Below, piece after piece: positions 1 through 10,517 of a DNA stretch of 64,000 nucleotides. Position 1 is the first letter of the stretch; every line of letters starts with the position of its first letter. Under the pieces are notes generated by a model. It was not told the origin of the DNA, did not search any database, and saw only the letters and a program-made list of their open reading frames with translations. This stretch comes from Thalassia testudinum. Taxonomy: Eukaryota > Streptophyta > Magnoliopsida > Alismatales > Hydrocharitaceae. Made by a program: the position numbers and the translations under genes. The stretch lies in assembly GCA_037157565.1 (NCBI GenBank), contig JAZHRO010000054.1, positions 17,777,501-17,841,500 on the forward strand, written 5' to 3'.

Positions 1-1335
1 AGGGTGGAGATGGTGGTGGACCTGGAGGGTGTGCCGTTATTTCTTCGCACGAGGCAGGTTGTGGAGGCGGTGGTCGACCACTTCGCGAGGGTGCGATGGT
101 GCAGGGGCCTTGGCCTCGGTGGAGGGGATCTTGAGTTGATGCGGGCTTCGGTGGAGATGCGGCCGGGCAAGATGCTCCCAAGGAAGGTGGCGTTGTGCTT
201 GGGGAGTGCGTCGTGGGTCGTATTGGTTAAGCCGGTTAAGGGAGGATGCGATCCTTTGTGGAGGTGGTGGAGCTGCCGGCCGGAGGTCTCGCGTCAGGGG
301 GAGGCGCTCCGGCGCGTGGGGCAGTGTAGAAGCCAAAGGTCGCCGACGGGAGAGGCGCCTCGTGGGCTGAGTCAGCAGCATGTAACTCGGAGCTGGGTGT
401 ACGCCCTCCCATCGAGGCACCGCGCCCGAGGTACCTTGGTGGCTGGTGACGGACCGGTGGTCGAGGAGAGGGCGACCAACGTGGGGAAGGGCCTGGCGGG
501 CTGCATGTGGGTCTTTCGGGGAAGACGAGGGGTCGTTCGGAGCCGTCGAGGTGCTGCGACGAGGGGAGCGGGAGGGCATCGCGAGGGACTTCGGTGCATT
601 GAAGGAGACGCGTTTCTTGGGAGAGGAAAAGGCACGATGTTCGAAGACCTTTAAGGAGAGGGGGCGAGGTGGGATCCGGGTCCAGATCTGCGCTCGAACC
701 CGATAACCCCTCGTACTCTTTCCTTTAGTTGCCCACGAAGGGTCCCCTCGGGGCAGACTTGCAGCGCACCGGATCTCGGAGGGCCGGGAGGCGCAGAGCG
801 CGGGTGTCTGGCGGAGATGGCCGTCCCCAGCGGCAGCGGAGGCGAGAGGAGCGAGGAGATCAGGGCGACCAAGCTCCTCCATCAGAGGATGGAGAAGCTT
901 TGGGCGGCGACGCAAGGGCTCCCCACGGCACGAGGGGTCCCGGCCGGGGCCTCTTCGACATCGGCGGCCCCGCTTACGTGCAGAGGAGGTTCGGGGGGGC
1001 GATGTGGGGCTTCACCAAGGGGCTGATGGTGGTAATGGCGACATCGCCCCCAGCGGCAACGGTGTCTGGCCTGCTTCAGAGGGCGTGTGGGGTCCTCTGT
1101 GGCGGAGGGTCTCCCTGGGGTTTCGATGGAGGAGCCGGTGCCATTGGAGGAGGAGGGGGTTATTGAGGCTGTGGGGGGAGGGTGCGGTTGGTAGGCGGTG
1201 AGCGGGTTGGGTCGTTGTAAAGGGGAAGAGGTGGCAGGGGGGGGTGCTTGGGGTGGCCGGTCTGATGGTTATGGGGGTGGGGGAAGTGGAGCAGTTGGGT
1301 GAGGGGGTCGGGTTCGGTCACTCGGGGGGGGGGGG
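1..1335 (+). pseudogene. LINE ORF1 remnant (L1-type)
   Basis: This stretch lies directly upstream of a recognisable LINE ORF2 on the same strand and is cut by the window edge. The first about 80 codons (from base 4) read like the RNA-binding part of plant L1 ORF1 proteins: a segment near VDLEGVPLFLR resembles the 'RLEGLPLHLW' type stretch of that family. Beyond about base 250 the reading frame has little family character, and the sequence to 1335 is G-rich with a long G run near 1324-1337. ORF1 proteins bind the element's RNA. This copy has no intact frame and should not be functional. The assignment rests on position and weak protein similarity judged by eye. Confidence 0.5.
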
Positions 1336-3800
1336 GTGCTGTTGGTGTCCCATGTTGAAGGTGTTAATTGTGATCCTTCACGTAGAGGGATGATGATGTT
1401 GTACCTGCATAAGTGGAGTCTGGATGTGGTGTTTCTCCAGGAGATAAAGTTGCAGGGATGTGATCAGATGGTATGGAGAGTGATTGGGGGTGGCCTACTG
1501 GGAGGTTTTGAGGCTTTGGATGCAGCTGGGAAGTCGAGGGGGTGGTCGTCGGTTGGAAGGACTTGTTCTCCTTGGTGGATTCGGAGGTGGGGGCGGGAAC
1601 GGTCTCAGTGCAGTTGAAGAGGAGCGATAGGTTCATGATGGTGTTCTCATCTGTGTATGGACTAGTTGATGACTTCGAGAGGAGCTCTCTTTGGGAGAGG
1701 CTGCACTAGGTCGTCGGGAGATTTCAGGGGAGCCCGTGGCTCATTGGAGGGGATTTCAATGTTACCCTCTTGGAGGAGGGTAGGCTAAGGGGAGAGGAGG
1801 TAGGGATCGGGGCTAGGTGGACTTCGCAAGGTTCATTGTCGAACACGGGTTGTAGGATATACCTCTCGTTTCCTATGCGTACACATGGAGGAGCTCTAGA
1901 GGTCTGATGTCCAGACTGGATCGCTTTCTGTACTCGGTGGAGTTGGCAGGGGTATTCCCGCGGGTAGGGGACCATGCTTTGGAGAGGCCATTCTCAAACC
2001 ACACCCATTTGTTGTGGGAGTCTGGTGAGGGGTTTCAATGCGGTACGTATTTCAAGTTTAATGGGGCGTGGTTGCTGGAGGAAGGCTTCAAGTGTATGGT
2101 AGAGGACAAATGAAGGGTTATGAACCTAGATGGCTCGGCTATTGTGAGGCTAGAGGCAAAGCTTCAGGAGCTGAGAGAGTTTCTGAAAGACTATAGGAAG
2201 CAGGTAAAAGAAGAGTGGGACAGGAAGTGGGACGAGGCACTCAAAGAGATTCAGAGGCTGGACAAAGTGGAGGATCAGGGCTTGTTGACGGTGGAGGAGA
2301 GACAGAGCAAGGTGGACCACATGAAGACCATCCAGGAGGAGGACTAGAAAATAGAAATGGAGTGGAGGATGAGATTCAAACAGAAATTGATCAAGGAAGG
2401 AGACTCGAATACCAAATTCTTTCATATGATGGCATCAGCTAGGCGTAGGAGGGATTGGATCGATAAGCTCCACGTGGGTAAGGCGAAGTGCTCTGGCAGG
2501 GAGTTTGTGGGTAAGGTAGTGGCGGACTACTTTAGGGAGTTTACTGGGAGGAGGGGCGGGAGGTGGAGGGGTCTGGGAGCTCTAGCGGTGGACTCGATAG
2601 AGGCAGAGGGGTTGATGGCACCTTTCACGGAGGATGAAGCTCGTAGGGCGGTCTGGGGTCTAAATGCAGACAGGTGTCTGGGTTCAGACGGATTCCCGAT
2701 CCTATTTTTCAAGGAATTTTGGTTGTTGCTGAAGGTTGAGATCTTGCAAATCCTGACGGAGTTCAGGGAGGACAACAGGGGATTTAACAAACTCAACAAG
2801 TTCTATATGTTCCTGCTACCTAAGAAAGAGAGGGCAGAGGCAATTGATGATTACAGACCAATTGCTCTCTCAAATGCAGCATATTTGATCGTGGCAAAAA
2901 TACTAGCGAACAGGCTCAGGAGGGTGATTGGTGGAGTTGTGTTGGAGGCGTAGACAGCATTTGTGCCAGGGAGATGCATCGTGGACGGGTATGTTGCAGC
3001 GACAGGGATCCTTGCACACTGGAGGAGGGAGAGAAGGAAGGCTTTTCTGTGGAAGGTTGATTTCAAGAAGACTTACGACTCAGTATAGTGGTCCTTCTTG
3101 TGGGCAGCTATGGCCAAGAGGGGTTTCCCGTCGGTCTGGATTAGATGGATGAAGCAGTGCATCGTCACAACATTGTTCTTAGTCCTCATCAACGGAAACC
3201 CGACAGGGGGTTGGATTCAGCCGAGGAGGGGCATACGAGAGGGGTTCCCCCTAGCACCTATGTTGGTGGCGGATGCTTTAGCAAGGGCATCAGACAGAGC
3301 GTGTGCGGCAGGTCTGGTGCTGGGCTTCCCTTTGGAGGGAAGGGAGGGTATATCGATGTTGCAGTACACGGATGATACTCTCTTCTTTGTGGAAGGGGTG
3401 GTGGTGGAAGCGAGGCGATGCCGTATTCTCCTAAAGTTGTTTTGTGAAGCATCGAGTATGCAGATTAATTACTCAAAATCTTCTTTTGTCCAATTCGGTA
3501 TGAATACTGAGGAGGCCAGGGCATGTTTAGAGGCCTTGGGTACGGAGGCTGGGACTCTGCCCCTCCGGTATCTAGGCCTACCCTTGACGGACGGGAGGGT
3601 CTCGATACAGGATTGGGTTCCTTTGCTTGAGAGGATCGAAGACCGGTTTGCAAGGTGGGCGTCCAAGTTGTTGTCGAGAGGAGGGTGGTTGGTCCTCCTT
3701 AAGGCAGTTTTGTCGATGATGTCAGCGTACTTTACTTCAGTTGTAAAGATGTCGCGAAGAAGACGATGTCAGGATGGGGCTTTGCTTGAGAAGAAGACCT
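1336..3800 (+). pseudogene. LINE ORF2 remnant: endonuclease and reverse transcriptase (L1-type)
   Basis: ORF2 of a plant L1-type retrotransposon: an apurinic-like endonuclease followed by a reverse transcriptase for target-primed insertion. The endonuclease start is seen around 1336-1500, with LDVVFLQEIKLQGCD matching the family's 'D-V-LQETKL' block. Reverse transcriptase blocks follow: GSDGFPILFFKEFW near 2690, PKKERAEAIDDYRPIALSN near 2820, VDFKKTYDS near 3058, GNPTGGWIQPRRGIREG near 3190 and the catalytic YTDD at 3365-3376 (the usual residue 2 is A). Stops and frameshifts break the frame, for example TAG after 2950 and after YDSV near 3086. Similarity to the second LINE in the window fades at 3740-3800, probably with an internal deletion. 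It is dead. Confidence 0.85.
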
Positions 3801-3921
3801 CCGCCTCTTTGTTCTCGCCTTCGAGGATGGCGGAGGGAGGGTCGGAGCGTGGAGACGGCATGGGAGGAGACTGACCCTCAACCTGCCTCGATGCAGGTGA
3901 CATGCAATCCCCCTTAGCATC
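3801..3921 (+). other. Gap between LINE remnant and solo LTR
   Basis: GC-rich sequence between the recognisable end of the first LINE and the solo LTR. Without the LTR it would run straight on into 6484, so this and the sequence after 6484 were one segment before the insertion. It may be 5' untranslated sequence of the second LINE. No gene is seen. Bases 3917-3921 (GCATC) are the left target duplication of the solo LTR. Confidence 0.4.
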
Positions 3922-4574
3922 TGTAACGACCCGATTCCCAAGTCCCTGCGAGATACGAGAACCGGACCGACTCGACTAATCTCAAGACCTAGTCATCCAA
4001 CGAGGAAGTAACCAAAAGAGCAGTAAAATAAACCACATTCAACATGAATATAACTAACAGTAAGAAAATACAGCAGCAAGGAAATGAACTACTACAGTAT
4101 ATACCACCACAACGGTAGAACAACATTCATAACTAAATATGAACTGCAGGTAAAGAAAAGTACAGCGAAAACAAAAACTACTCACTATACGGAACAAAAA
4201 GAGGTACAAGAAACCGTGGTAACTCTACTGGACCCTACTCGGCCCAGCGTCTTCTGCAGCCATTGACCCTGGCTGCTCAACACCTGGTCCTGAAAAAGGT
4301 AACGAGTGTAACACGTCAGCAAATCGTTGAGTAGAGTGGCAACTAAACTAAAGACAACAGTAGAGTGTACAGTAGCTGTTATGTTCGATTACTTTCTTTA
4401 TTCACATCTTTCAATTGTCTCACTATTTCATTTATTCCTCAGATTTTTTACTTGATCTCGAATGTTCCTCGTAACGGTGACTACGGCACGCGTGATAAAC
4501 GCACAGGTAGCTAACCCGTACTGGCACGTGGTCAGTCGTTTCCGTTAACGGGTGCACCCAAAGCACAGCACGGA

Positions 4575-4650
4575 ACCAGTCCAGGGCAGAGCCCTCTCAG
4601 TAACAGGGGTCCAACCCCTCCACAGTAACCAAACCGGGGCCTTGCCCCTC
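4575..4650 (+). repeat. Row of small GC hairpins in family A LTR
   Basis: Three short inverted repeats in series: AGGGC...GCCCT, then AGGGGTCCAACCCCT, then GGGGCCTTGCCCC. Equivalent rows are in the other copies: near 14845-14915, near 34165-34240 on the minus strand, and near 63900-63950. Because the individual bases differ while the pairing is kept, the folding seems to matter more than the letters. Confidence 0.6.
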
Positions 4651-4707
4651 CACAGTCCGCGCACCCTCGCCTGACTACCCTGGTTTGCCCCAGCGGGCTT
4701 AACAAGT

Positions 4708-4918
4708 CGGTGTTGGAGGCTAGCAGAACCCCGGGGCCCGTGGGGTAGCTAGTACCTCTCTACACTAGTAGCTCTCCTTGGTACTACGTACACGAGGGAC
4801 AGCAAGTCGGTACGGAGTGGCCAGTCCTAACCCCGGGTCCCTGGGGCGGCTGACTCCGCTCTGCACTAAATAGGGGGACAGTCGCTCTCCTTAGTACTCC
4901 GTACTCAAGGGCCAGCTC
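4708..4918 (+). repeat. Tandem duplicated module inside family A LTR
   Basis: Two imperfect units of about 100-110 bp, 4708-4804 and 4805-4918. Each starts AAGTCGGT, contains an AACCCCGGG run, then a CTCTACACTA-like segment, then CTCTCCTT(G/A)GTACT...GTAC and a closing AGGGMCAGC. The same two-unit layout is present in the copy at 14955-15185 and, reversed, at 33895-34115. The duplication therefore predates the spread of these copies. Confidence 0.65.
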
Positions 4919-5567
4919 ACTTCCCCAATTCTATTCCATTCACTTTCCAGGAGTTCTACTCCTAATTCCCCGTATAGTTCCAGCTCTTTAACTCAGAACA
5001 TTCCAGTTTCACCATTCCAGTTTCACGTTCATACATCCCATATTCTTAATCATGTTCATTTATTCATAATAGGCAGCTGTTAATTTAATTCACAGGCAGC
5101 TATTATTTCTTTTCCACATTTTCCAAAACTGCAGTATTCATACATTCCACTGTTTTCCCGTCCTAGAATTCATGCCATATCCTATGATATATCATACAAT
5201 CTAGTTTTCCAGCCCTAGAATTCATGCAACACCCTAGGAATCTACCATTCAATCTATTTCTCATTCTTAGGATTCATGCAATGTCCTAGGTTCTAATTAT
5301 GGTTTCATAATTTAACAGATTATACTTAAAGCCACTCTACCAGGTATGACGGGAGTAATGGGGGCGTGATCGGGAATCCCGCGTGCCTCCGTGACCCTCA
5401 AGACTGCAACGGAACGAGGTCCTATCACAAGGAGTGTCTCAAAATAGTGTATAGCTACTGTAGACGGGTAGAGGATTTAATTCCAGAAAGAATGCAACTT
5501 GAAATGCGGAAAACGGAACCCGAACAGGCCCTCAACAGGTCGAAAACGACGACACTGTGCAAAATCA

Positions 5568-5908
5568 GACGTCTGGAACTTCTTCCAGACGTCTTAAAAA
5601 GTGGATCAGAGAATTACCTTGTTCAGCGTGGTTTCCCAGACGTCCAGAAGTCTGCGGGGACGTCTGGCCTAGCTCCCAGACGTCCGATGGTCACCCCGGA
5701 CGTCTGGAGGTCGCTCCCGCTGTCTGGTACTACAGCCAGACGTCTGATAAGCGTTGGATGGCGAATCACCGAGCCTGCACACACCCATCTCTCTCCCTCA
5801 GTACGGTCAGTCGACAGGAAGGAAGAAGAAGACGGAAAACTCACCTTTCAGACGTCTGGACAGTCTTCCAGACGTCGACCCCGCCGTCTGGCTATCAGCA
5901 CAGACGTC
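5568..5908. repeat. GACGTC palindrome array, cluster 1 of family A LTR
   Basis: Ten exact GACGTC hexamers in about 340 bp, most embedded in CAGACGTCTG or CCAGACGTCTGG palindromes, at about 5568, 5588, 5639, 5659, 5679, 5699, 5738, 5851, 5871 and 5903. The last runs into a 9-bp stem, CTGATTCTG (5908-5916) with CAGAATCAG (5927-5935). GACGTC is the C-box, a known binding core of plant bZIP factors. Binding here is an inference. Confidence 0.9.
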
Positions 5909-6353
5909 TGATTCTGGAAATTTTTTCAGAATCAGGGCGCAACTCGCCCTTCGCTCGCGACGCCGCCCGCGTCGCACCTCGTGCGCCTGCTACTCGAGCC
6001 GCAGCAGGCCTCCCGCGTCGTTCCACGCCCGCTGCGCTCCCCGTCGGCCGGCCCTGGCAGCCTCGGCGAGCTCGCCCTCACGACTGAGCGCCGCTCTCGC
6101 ACGCAGCACCCCCTCCGCGCTCACTGCGGCCGTCGCCGCCGCAGCAACCCCGCGCCCGCTCTCGCGCTCGCTCTCGCGCACTGGAAGGAGAAGAGGAAAG
6201 GGGTGGAGGCGACGGGAGAGAGCGCGTGGCCTTTTAAGGCCGCGCGAGGAGGAGAGAGACTGCAGCGGCGAGAATCTGCAGCCGCAGGAGCGAATATGCG
6301 GTCTGCGCGCTCAGGCGCGCAGACGACCCACGCGTGTCGAAAATAATCGATTT

Positions 6354-6446
6354 CCAGACGTCTGGAAACGATCCCAGACGTCTGGTAAGACGTCTGGAAG
6401 TGACCCCAGACGTCTGGTCCGACGTCTGGGCCACCTCCCAGACGTC
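6354..6446. repeat. GACGTC palindrome array, cluster 2 of family A LTR
   Basis: Six exact GACGTC hexamers in about 90 bp (about 6358, 6376, 6389, 6409, 6421, 6441), mostly as CCAGACGTCTGG, close to the 3' end of the LTR. Spacing is 12 to 20 bases, so sites lie one to two helical turns apart. Confidence 0.9.
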
Positions 6447-6520
6447 TTAAAATACGTCTGGGGCGTGCGTTCGTTACAGCATCTCCCTTGCTAGGAGAGG
6501 AGGGGAGAGAGGCAGCGACG

Positions 6521-6924
6521 ATGACAGACATGGTTGTGGCAATTTTGGGAGGTCTCTCCGGTTGCCCTCCAGCCGACGAGGCTAAGAGGAGGCCCACGCT
6601 TGATGAGAACTCGATCACCAAGAACCAACTTGAGGCTTCCTCGCAGTTGCAGCGGTTGGATGGAGGCGACATGGTAGAGGTCCCTTTGACCGTGTGGAGG
6701 CCACACTTAGTGCATGAGGGTCGAGGGGGCTCCCTCCGGTATAGTAGGACGTGGAGTTTCCGTGGAAGACAGAGGTCGAGGGTGGTGGTGGATGGCCATG
6801 GAAGGACGCCACAGGGCTCACAACAAATAATGACATTGAATTATGACGATGAGGAGGTGCGTAAGACAGCGGGGGCAGGTGGCTTTCGACAGGCAGTGAA
6901 GGTGACGCCCAATGTTTGTAAATG
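6521..6924 (+). pseudogene. Possible LINE ORF1 remnant
   Basis: An open frame of up to 145 codons beginning with MTDMVVAILGG (ATG at 6521) lies directly before the endonuclease start at 6925. Its place fits ORF1 of the LINE, which encodes an RNA-binding protein, but I see no CCHC knuckle or other diagnostic motif. It is much shorter than a usual ORF1. Identity is therefore by position only. Confidence 0.3.
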
Positions 6925-7730
6925 AATGGCGTGCTTACATGGAATGTGCGGGGTCTCAATGACCCTTTGAGGAGAGTAGCTTTGGGGTAGTATATTAGGA
7001 GATGAAGAGTGGATGTCGTGTTGTTGCAGGAAACAAAGCTGTCCGGTTGTGATGCCAAGGTATGGAAGGAGGTAGGGGGTTCTTTGATAGAAGGTTTTTG
7101 GTCCCTTGATGCATCTGGCTACTCAGGTGGACAGATCCTTGGATGATGGGAAGATGTTTTTTCCCTGGAAGACTGCTATTGTGGAGAACATGTAATCTCT
7201 ATGAGGTTGGTTATGAAGGTGGGAGGGGCCAGCGTGACTGCCACAGGGGTGTATGGGCCAGCATATGCGCAGGCGAGGGGAGTCATGTGGGAGGAACTCA
7301 CTTCTGTGGCTACAGCATGCCATGGAAACCCTTTGTTGATGGAGGTGATTTCAACATTACCCTGCAGATGGAGGATAGGCTTGGAGGTCGGGGGAGACAA
7401 GATCTCGGGTCGGATAATTTTGTGGACTTTATTTCTACTCATGGTCTCGTGGATTGGGCTCCAACATCCCATGCTTACACATGGAGGAATAGAGGTGGTC
7501 TAATGTTTATGATTTTGACAGATTCCTCTCCAACATGGAGTTGGCAGATGCCTTCCCTGTGGCGGATGTGTCTGCTCTGGAGAGACCTTTCTCGGATCAT
7601 ATGCCACTCATCTGGAGGCCAAATATGGGGGTACATTTTGGCACTTATTTCAAATTTGACAGATCCTGGCTGATGGAAGGATTCAAGAGTATGGTGGAGA
7701 AATGGAAATCGAGTTGGAGAGTTCGATAGC
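6925..7730 (+). pseudogene. LINE ORF2 endonuclease domain, broken
   Basis: The start reads MNGVLTWNVRGLNDP (ATG at 6925), the classic opening of plant L1 ORF2 with the N-V-R-G-L-N-D signature of the apurinic-like endonuclease. It is followed by VDVVLLQETKLSGCD near 7012. That domain nicks target DNA to prime reverse transcription. Later blocks (the GDFN-like VDGGDFNITLQ near 7345; PTSHAYTWRN near 7465; DRFLSNMELADAFPVADVSALERPFSDHMPL across 7515-7605) are readable only by changing frame. Two stops also occur within the first 30 codons. It is inactive. Confidence 0.85.
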
Positions 7731-9508
7731 ATGTTGCCTGGTGAAAAAATTGAGTGTGCTGCGAGACCACTTGAGAGTGTACAAGAGAGAAATCAAGGTG
7801 TCCAGGAGGGGCAGGAAGGAGGAAGCTCTGATAGAGATTACCAGGATTGATAGACAGGAGGAGCAGGCCTCTATCTCGACGGAGGATAGGGAGGTTCGGG
7901 GGAGGATGGCATAGATAGTAAAGGAGGACAAAAAGGAAGAGGTGGAGTGGAAGACGAAGTCATGACAGAAATGGTTGAAAGAAGGTGACTCCAACATCAG
8001 ATTCTTCCACCAAATGGCTTCAGCCAGGAGGAGGAGAAATTGGATAGAGAAGTTGATGATACATGGGGATTGTTTCGTGGGCAGGGAGGAGATGGGTCGG
8101 GCAGTGGCGGATTACTTCAGAGACTTTGCAGGGAGGCGTGTCAGGGGGTGCTGGAGGTGGAGAGGGGGGAATGTACAGCGTATCACGAAGGCTCAGGTGG
8201 AGGGTCTCACTACTGGTTTCTCAGAGGGTGAGCTGAGACAGGTGGTTTGGAGACTGAACACGGAAGGGTGTCCTGGCCAAATGATTTTCCAGTCTTCTTT
8301 TTTAGGGAGTTTTGGCCCCTTGTGGGGGCGAAGGTGATGCAGATGATAGAGGAGTTTGCAGCTAGAAACAGAGGTTTCGATAAATTAAATAGATATTATT
8401 TGTTCTTGCTACCCAAGAAGGAAGAGGCGGAGGCGATTCAGGATTTTAGACCGATTGCGCTGTTAAATGCTATATACCTTATTGTTGCTAAGCTCCTAGC
8501 CAATAAACTTAAGGATCTTCTTGGTAACTTGATATCCTCGGTGTAGACTGCCTTCAATCTAGGGAGAAGAATTTTGGATGGTTTGTGGTTGCTTTAGAGG
8601 CTCTAGCAGCTTGGAAGAGGGAAAAAAGACAGGCTTTTCTATGGAAGGTGGACTTTAGCAAGGCATACGATTCAATACAATGGAATTTTCTATGGGCTTC
8701 CTTGTTGAGGAGAGATTTTCCCATGGTTTGGATTGATTGGATGAAGAGGTGTGTGACGATGACATCCTTTTTGGTTTTGATCAATGGGAAACCGGCAGGA
8801 GGATGGATACAACCAAGGATGAGGGTCAAACAGGGTTACCCCCTAGTGCCTATGTTATTTGTCCTTACAACAGATGCTTTGGCACAGGCAACACATAGGG
8901 CCTGTGATAGGGGTCTAATCAGAGGTTTTATGGTTGGTGAAGACAGGGAGACAACGGTCTTGCAATATGCTGATGATACACTATTTCTAGTTGAGGGTAC
9001 GGTGCTGGAGGCTAGAAGGATGAGAGTTCTTCTAGAACCTTTTGGTGAGGCGTTCGGGCTACAAATAAACTATCGAAAGTCAAGTTTTATCCCATTTAAC
9101 TTGTTAGCCACAGAAACAGAGAGAGTGGGCGATGCCTTGGGGATAGATTTGGGTTCGTTGCCGTTGGTGTATTTGGGCCCTCCTTTATCAAATCGGTGGC
9201 TCAGGATGCAGGATTGGCTTCCTCTGTTGGAGAGGATGGAGGGGAGGTTGGCGGGGTGGTCTTCTAGGCTCCTTTCTAGAGGTAGAAGACTGACCTTAGT
9301 GAAAGCAGTTCTGGCATCCACGCTGTCGTACTTCCTCTCGGTATTCAGACTACTACGCCAAATTGAGAGGAAGATCTCGGGATTGATGAGACATTTCTTC
9401 TGGGCTAATGTGGGGTCGACAGGTAGGGGGCGAGATTGGTGGCCTAGGAGGAGGTCTGTAGACCAGTGCAGGATGGGGGTTTGGGGGTTAGAGACGTGGG
9501 CAAGGTGA
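7731..9508 (+). pseudogene. LINE ORF2 reverse transcriptase domain, broken
   Basis: The region between endonuclease and polymerase is basic (7702-7914), then a segment equivalent to KEGDSNTKFFHMMASARRRR of the first LINE appears at 7975. Polymerase blocks are KKEEAEAIQDFRPIALLN near 8415, VDFSKAYDSIQW near 8650, LINGKPAGGWIQPR near 8780, the catalytic YADD at 8966-8977 and the LPLVYLGPPLS block near 9160. The longest open piece is 8585-9508. Stops and frameshifts separate the pieces, including TAG just before the FxxGR block near 8545. Compared with the copy at 1-3800 the catalytic box is the normal YADD. Confidence 0.9.
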
Positions 9509-9906
9509 ACATTAGCCTCTTAATGAAGTGGATAGCCAGATTGGTAGGGCAGGAGTAGGGGTTGTTCGGTGATGTTATGCGATGATGGTATGGACCCTTT
9601 TTGTCGTGGGGGCCGCTGGACTCCCCTCCCTCAGGAGCTTTTCACTTTCTCAAAGGTCTGACGATGGTGACGGGAGGTACGTGGTTTTTTTTCTCCCACT
9701 TTGGGGGAGGGGGATACATTTTATTTCTGGCAGGACGATCGGCAAGGGGCTGGCTATACCCTTGGTGACAGGTTCCCCCACCTTTTTGGGAGTGTTGTCG
9801 ACCCGTCAACCACAGTGGGAAGTTGCTGGGATGGAGCTTGGTGTCCTACTTTTAGGGGAGGCTCTCGGACCAGAGATGTGAGGAGTTTCAGCAGATGTTG
9901 TAGGAG

Positions 9907-10431
9907 TTGGAAGGTTGGGCACCAGAGGATGGCCAAGATGCTTTCTCCTGGGAAGAAGGAGACTTTTCAATGGCAAAGGTCTTCTGCAGATTGAGGGGTG
10001 ACACGACCAATTCAAACGTCGATCTCTTGCGAGACTGCAGGTTGCTCTGGGCAACAAAGTGCCCTTTGAAGGTGAAAATCTTTGCATGGTTGGTGAGAAG
10101 GGGGAGAATCATGACGAAGCAATGGAGAGCGAGATGGAACCACACGAATGACCTGACGTGTCCTCTTTGTCATGAAGCCGACGAGGACATCCAACACCTC
10201 TTCTTCCAATGCCCTTTTGTGGTACAGGTTTGGCAAAGCTTGGGGATCGATTGGATCACTTATCGGGATGAGGCTACCTTTTGGTCCTCATTCCGCAGAG
10301 GTAATGTACATGACGAAGGGATCACCTTTAGATCCAAAAAGGATAAGACCAAGATTCTGGTGGTCCTGTGGGGTGTTTGGTTGGGGAGGAATGGTGTGCT
10401 TTTTAGGGGAGAGAGATCCTATGTTTTTTGA
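9907..10431 (+). pseudogene. LINE ORF2 C-terminal zinc-binding domain (zf-RVT type)
   Basis: This 174-codon open piece carries the C-terminal domain found after the polymerase in plant L1 ORF2 (zf-RVT): a W-x-CPLKVKIFAWLV stretch, then TCPLCHEADEDIQHLFFQCPF with its C-x2-C...H-x4-C arrangement, then VWQSLGI. The domain is thought to help bind element RNA or target DNA. It is out of frame with the polymerase part upstream. The A tract follows about 75 bases after the end. Confidence 0.8.
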
Positions 10432-10517
10432 ACTTTATTTCTTCGATTTCCTCCCTAGTGGTGTTCTGGAGATCTATCATGATGTAACTTTGGCTCTTCA
10501 AAGAAAAAAAAAAAAAA

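Larger units (their letters stand above)
3922..6478 (+). mobile_element. Family A solo LTR (2,557 bp)
   Basis: A complete LTR without internal domain. It begins TGTAACGACCCGATTCCC, ends GTTCGTTACA (TG...CA with a 7-bp inverted end) and is flanked by a perfect 5-bp target duplication GCATC (3917-3921 and 6479-6483). Three other copies lie in the window: 14078 onward, 32393-35018 on the minus strand, and 63160 onward. Long LTRs starting TGTAACGACCC are common in Ty3/gypsy chromovirus-like elements of plants, but with no internal domain here the class is an inference. Inside are a duplicated module of about 105 bp (4708-4918), a run of small GC hairpins (4575-4650) and two clusters of GACGTC palindromes (5568-5908 and 6354-6446). 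Solo LTRs usually arise by recombination between the two LTRs of a full element. Confidence 0.9.
6484..10517 (+). mobile_element. L1-type LINE with poly(A) tail (second copy)
   Basis: A LINE in the same orientation and of the same family as the one at 1-3800. It carries a possible ORF1 remnant (6521-6924), an endonuclease-reverse transcriptase ORF2 (6925-10431) and an A tract at 10505-10517, the 3' tail left by target-primed reverse transcription. Its true 5' end is not resolved and may lie left of the solo LTR, between 3800 and 3921. No convincing target duplication was found after the A tract. Stops and frameshifts break every frame, so it is inactive. Confidence 0.85.

Noticed and set aside
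37..915. Long open frame on the minus strand (292 codons)
   Set aside because: It is antisense to the G-rich LINE remnant, with Pro/Arg-rich low-complexity composition and no family resemblance.
5568..6446. CRISPR-like array reading of the GACGTC repeats
   Set aside because: Units are short palindromes at irregular spacing inside a plant LTR, with no repeat-spacer structure or associated genes.
5366..6494. Overlapping open frames of up to 246 codons
   Set aside because: They lie wholly inside the solo LTR and reflect the palindrome array and GC-rich sequence, not a protein.
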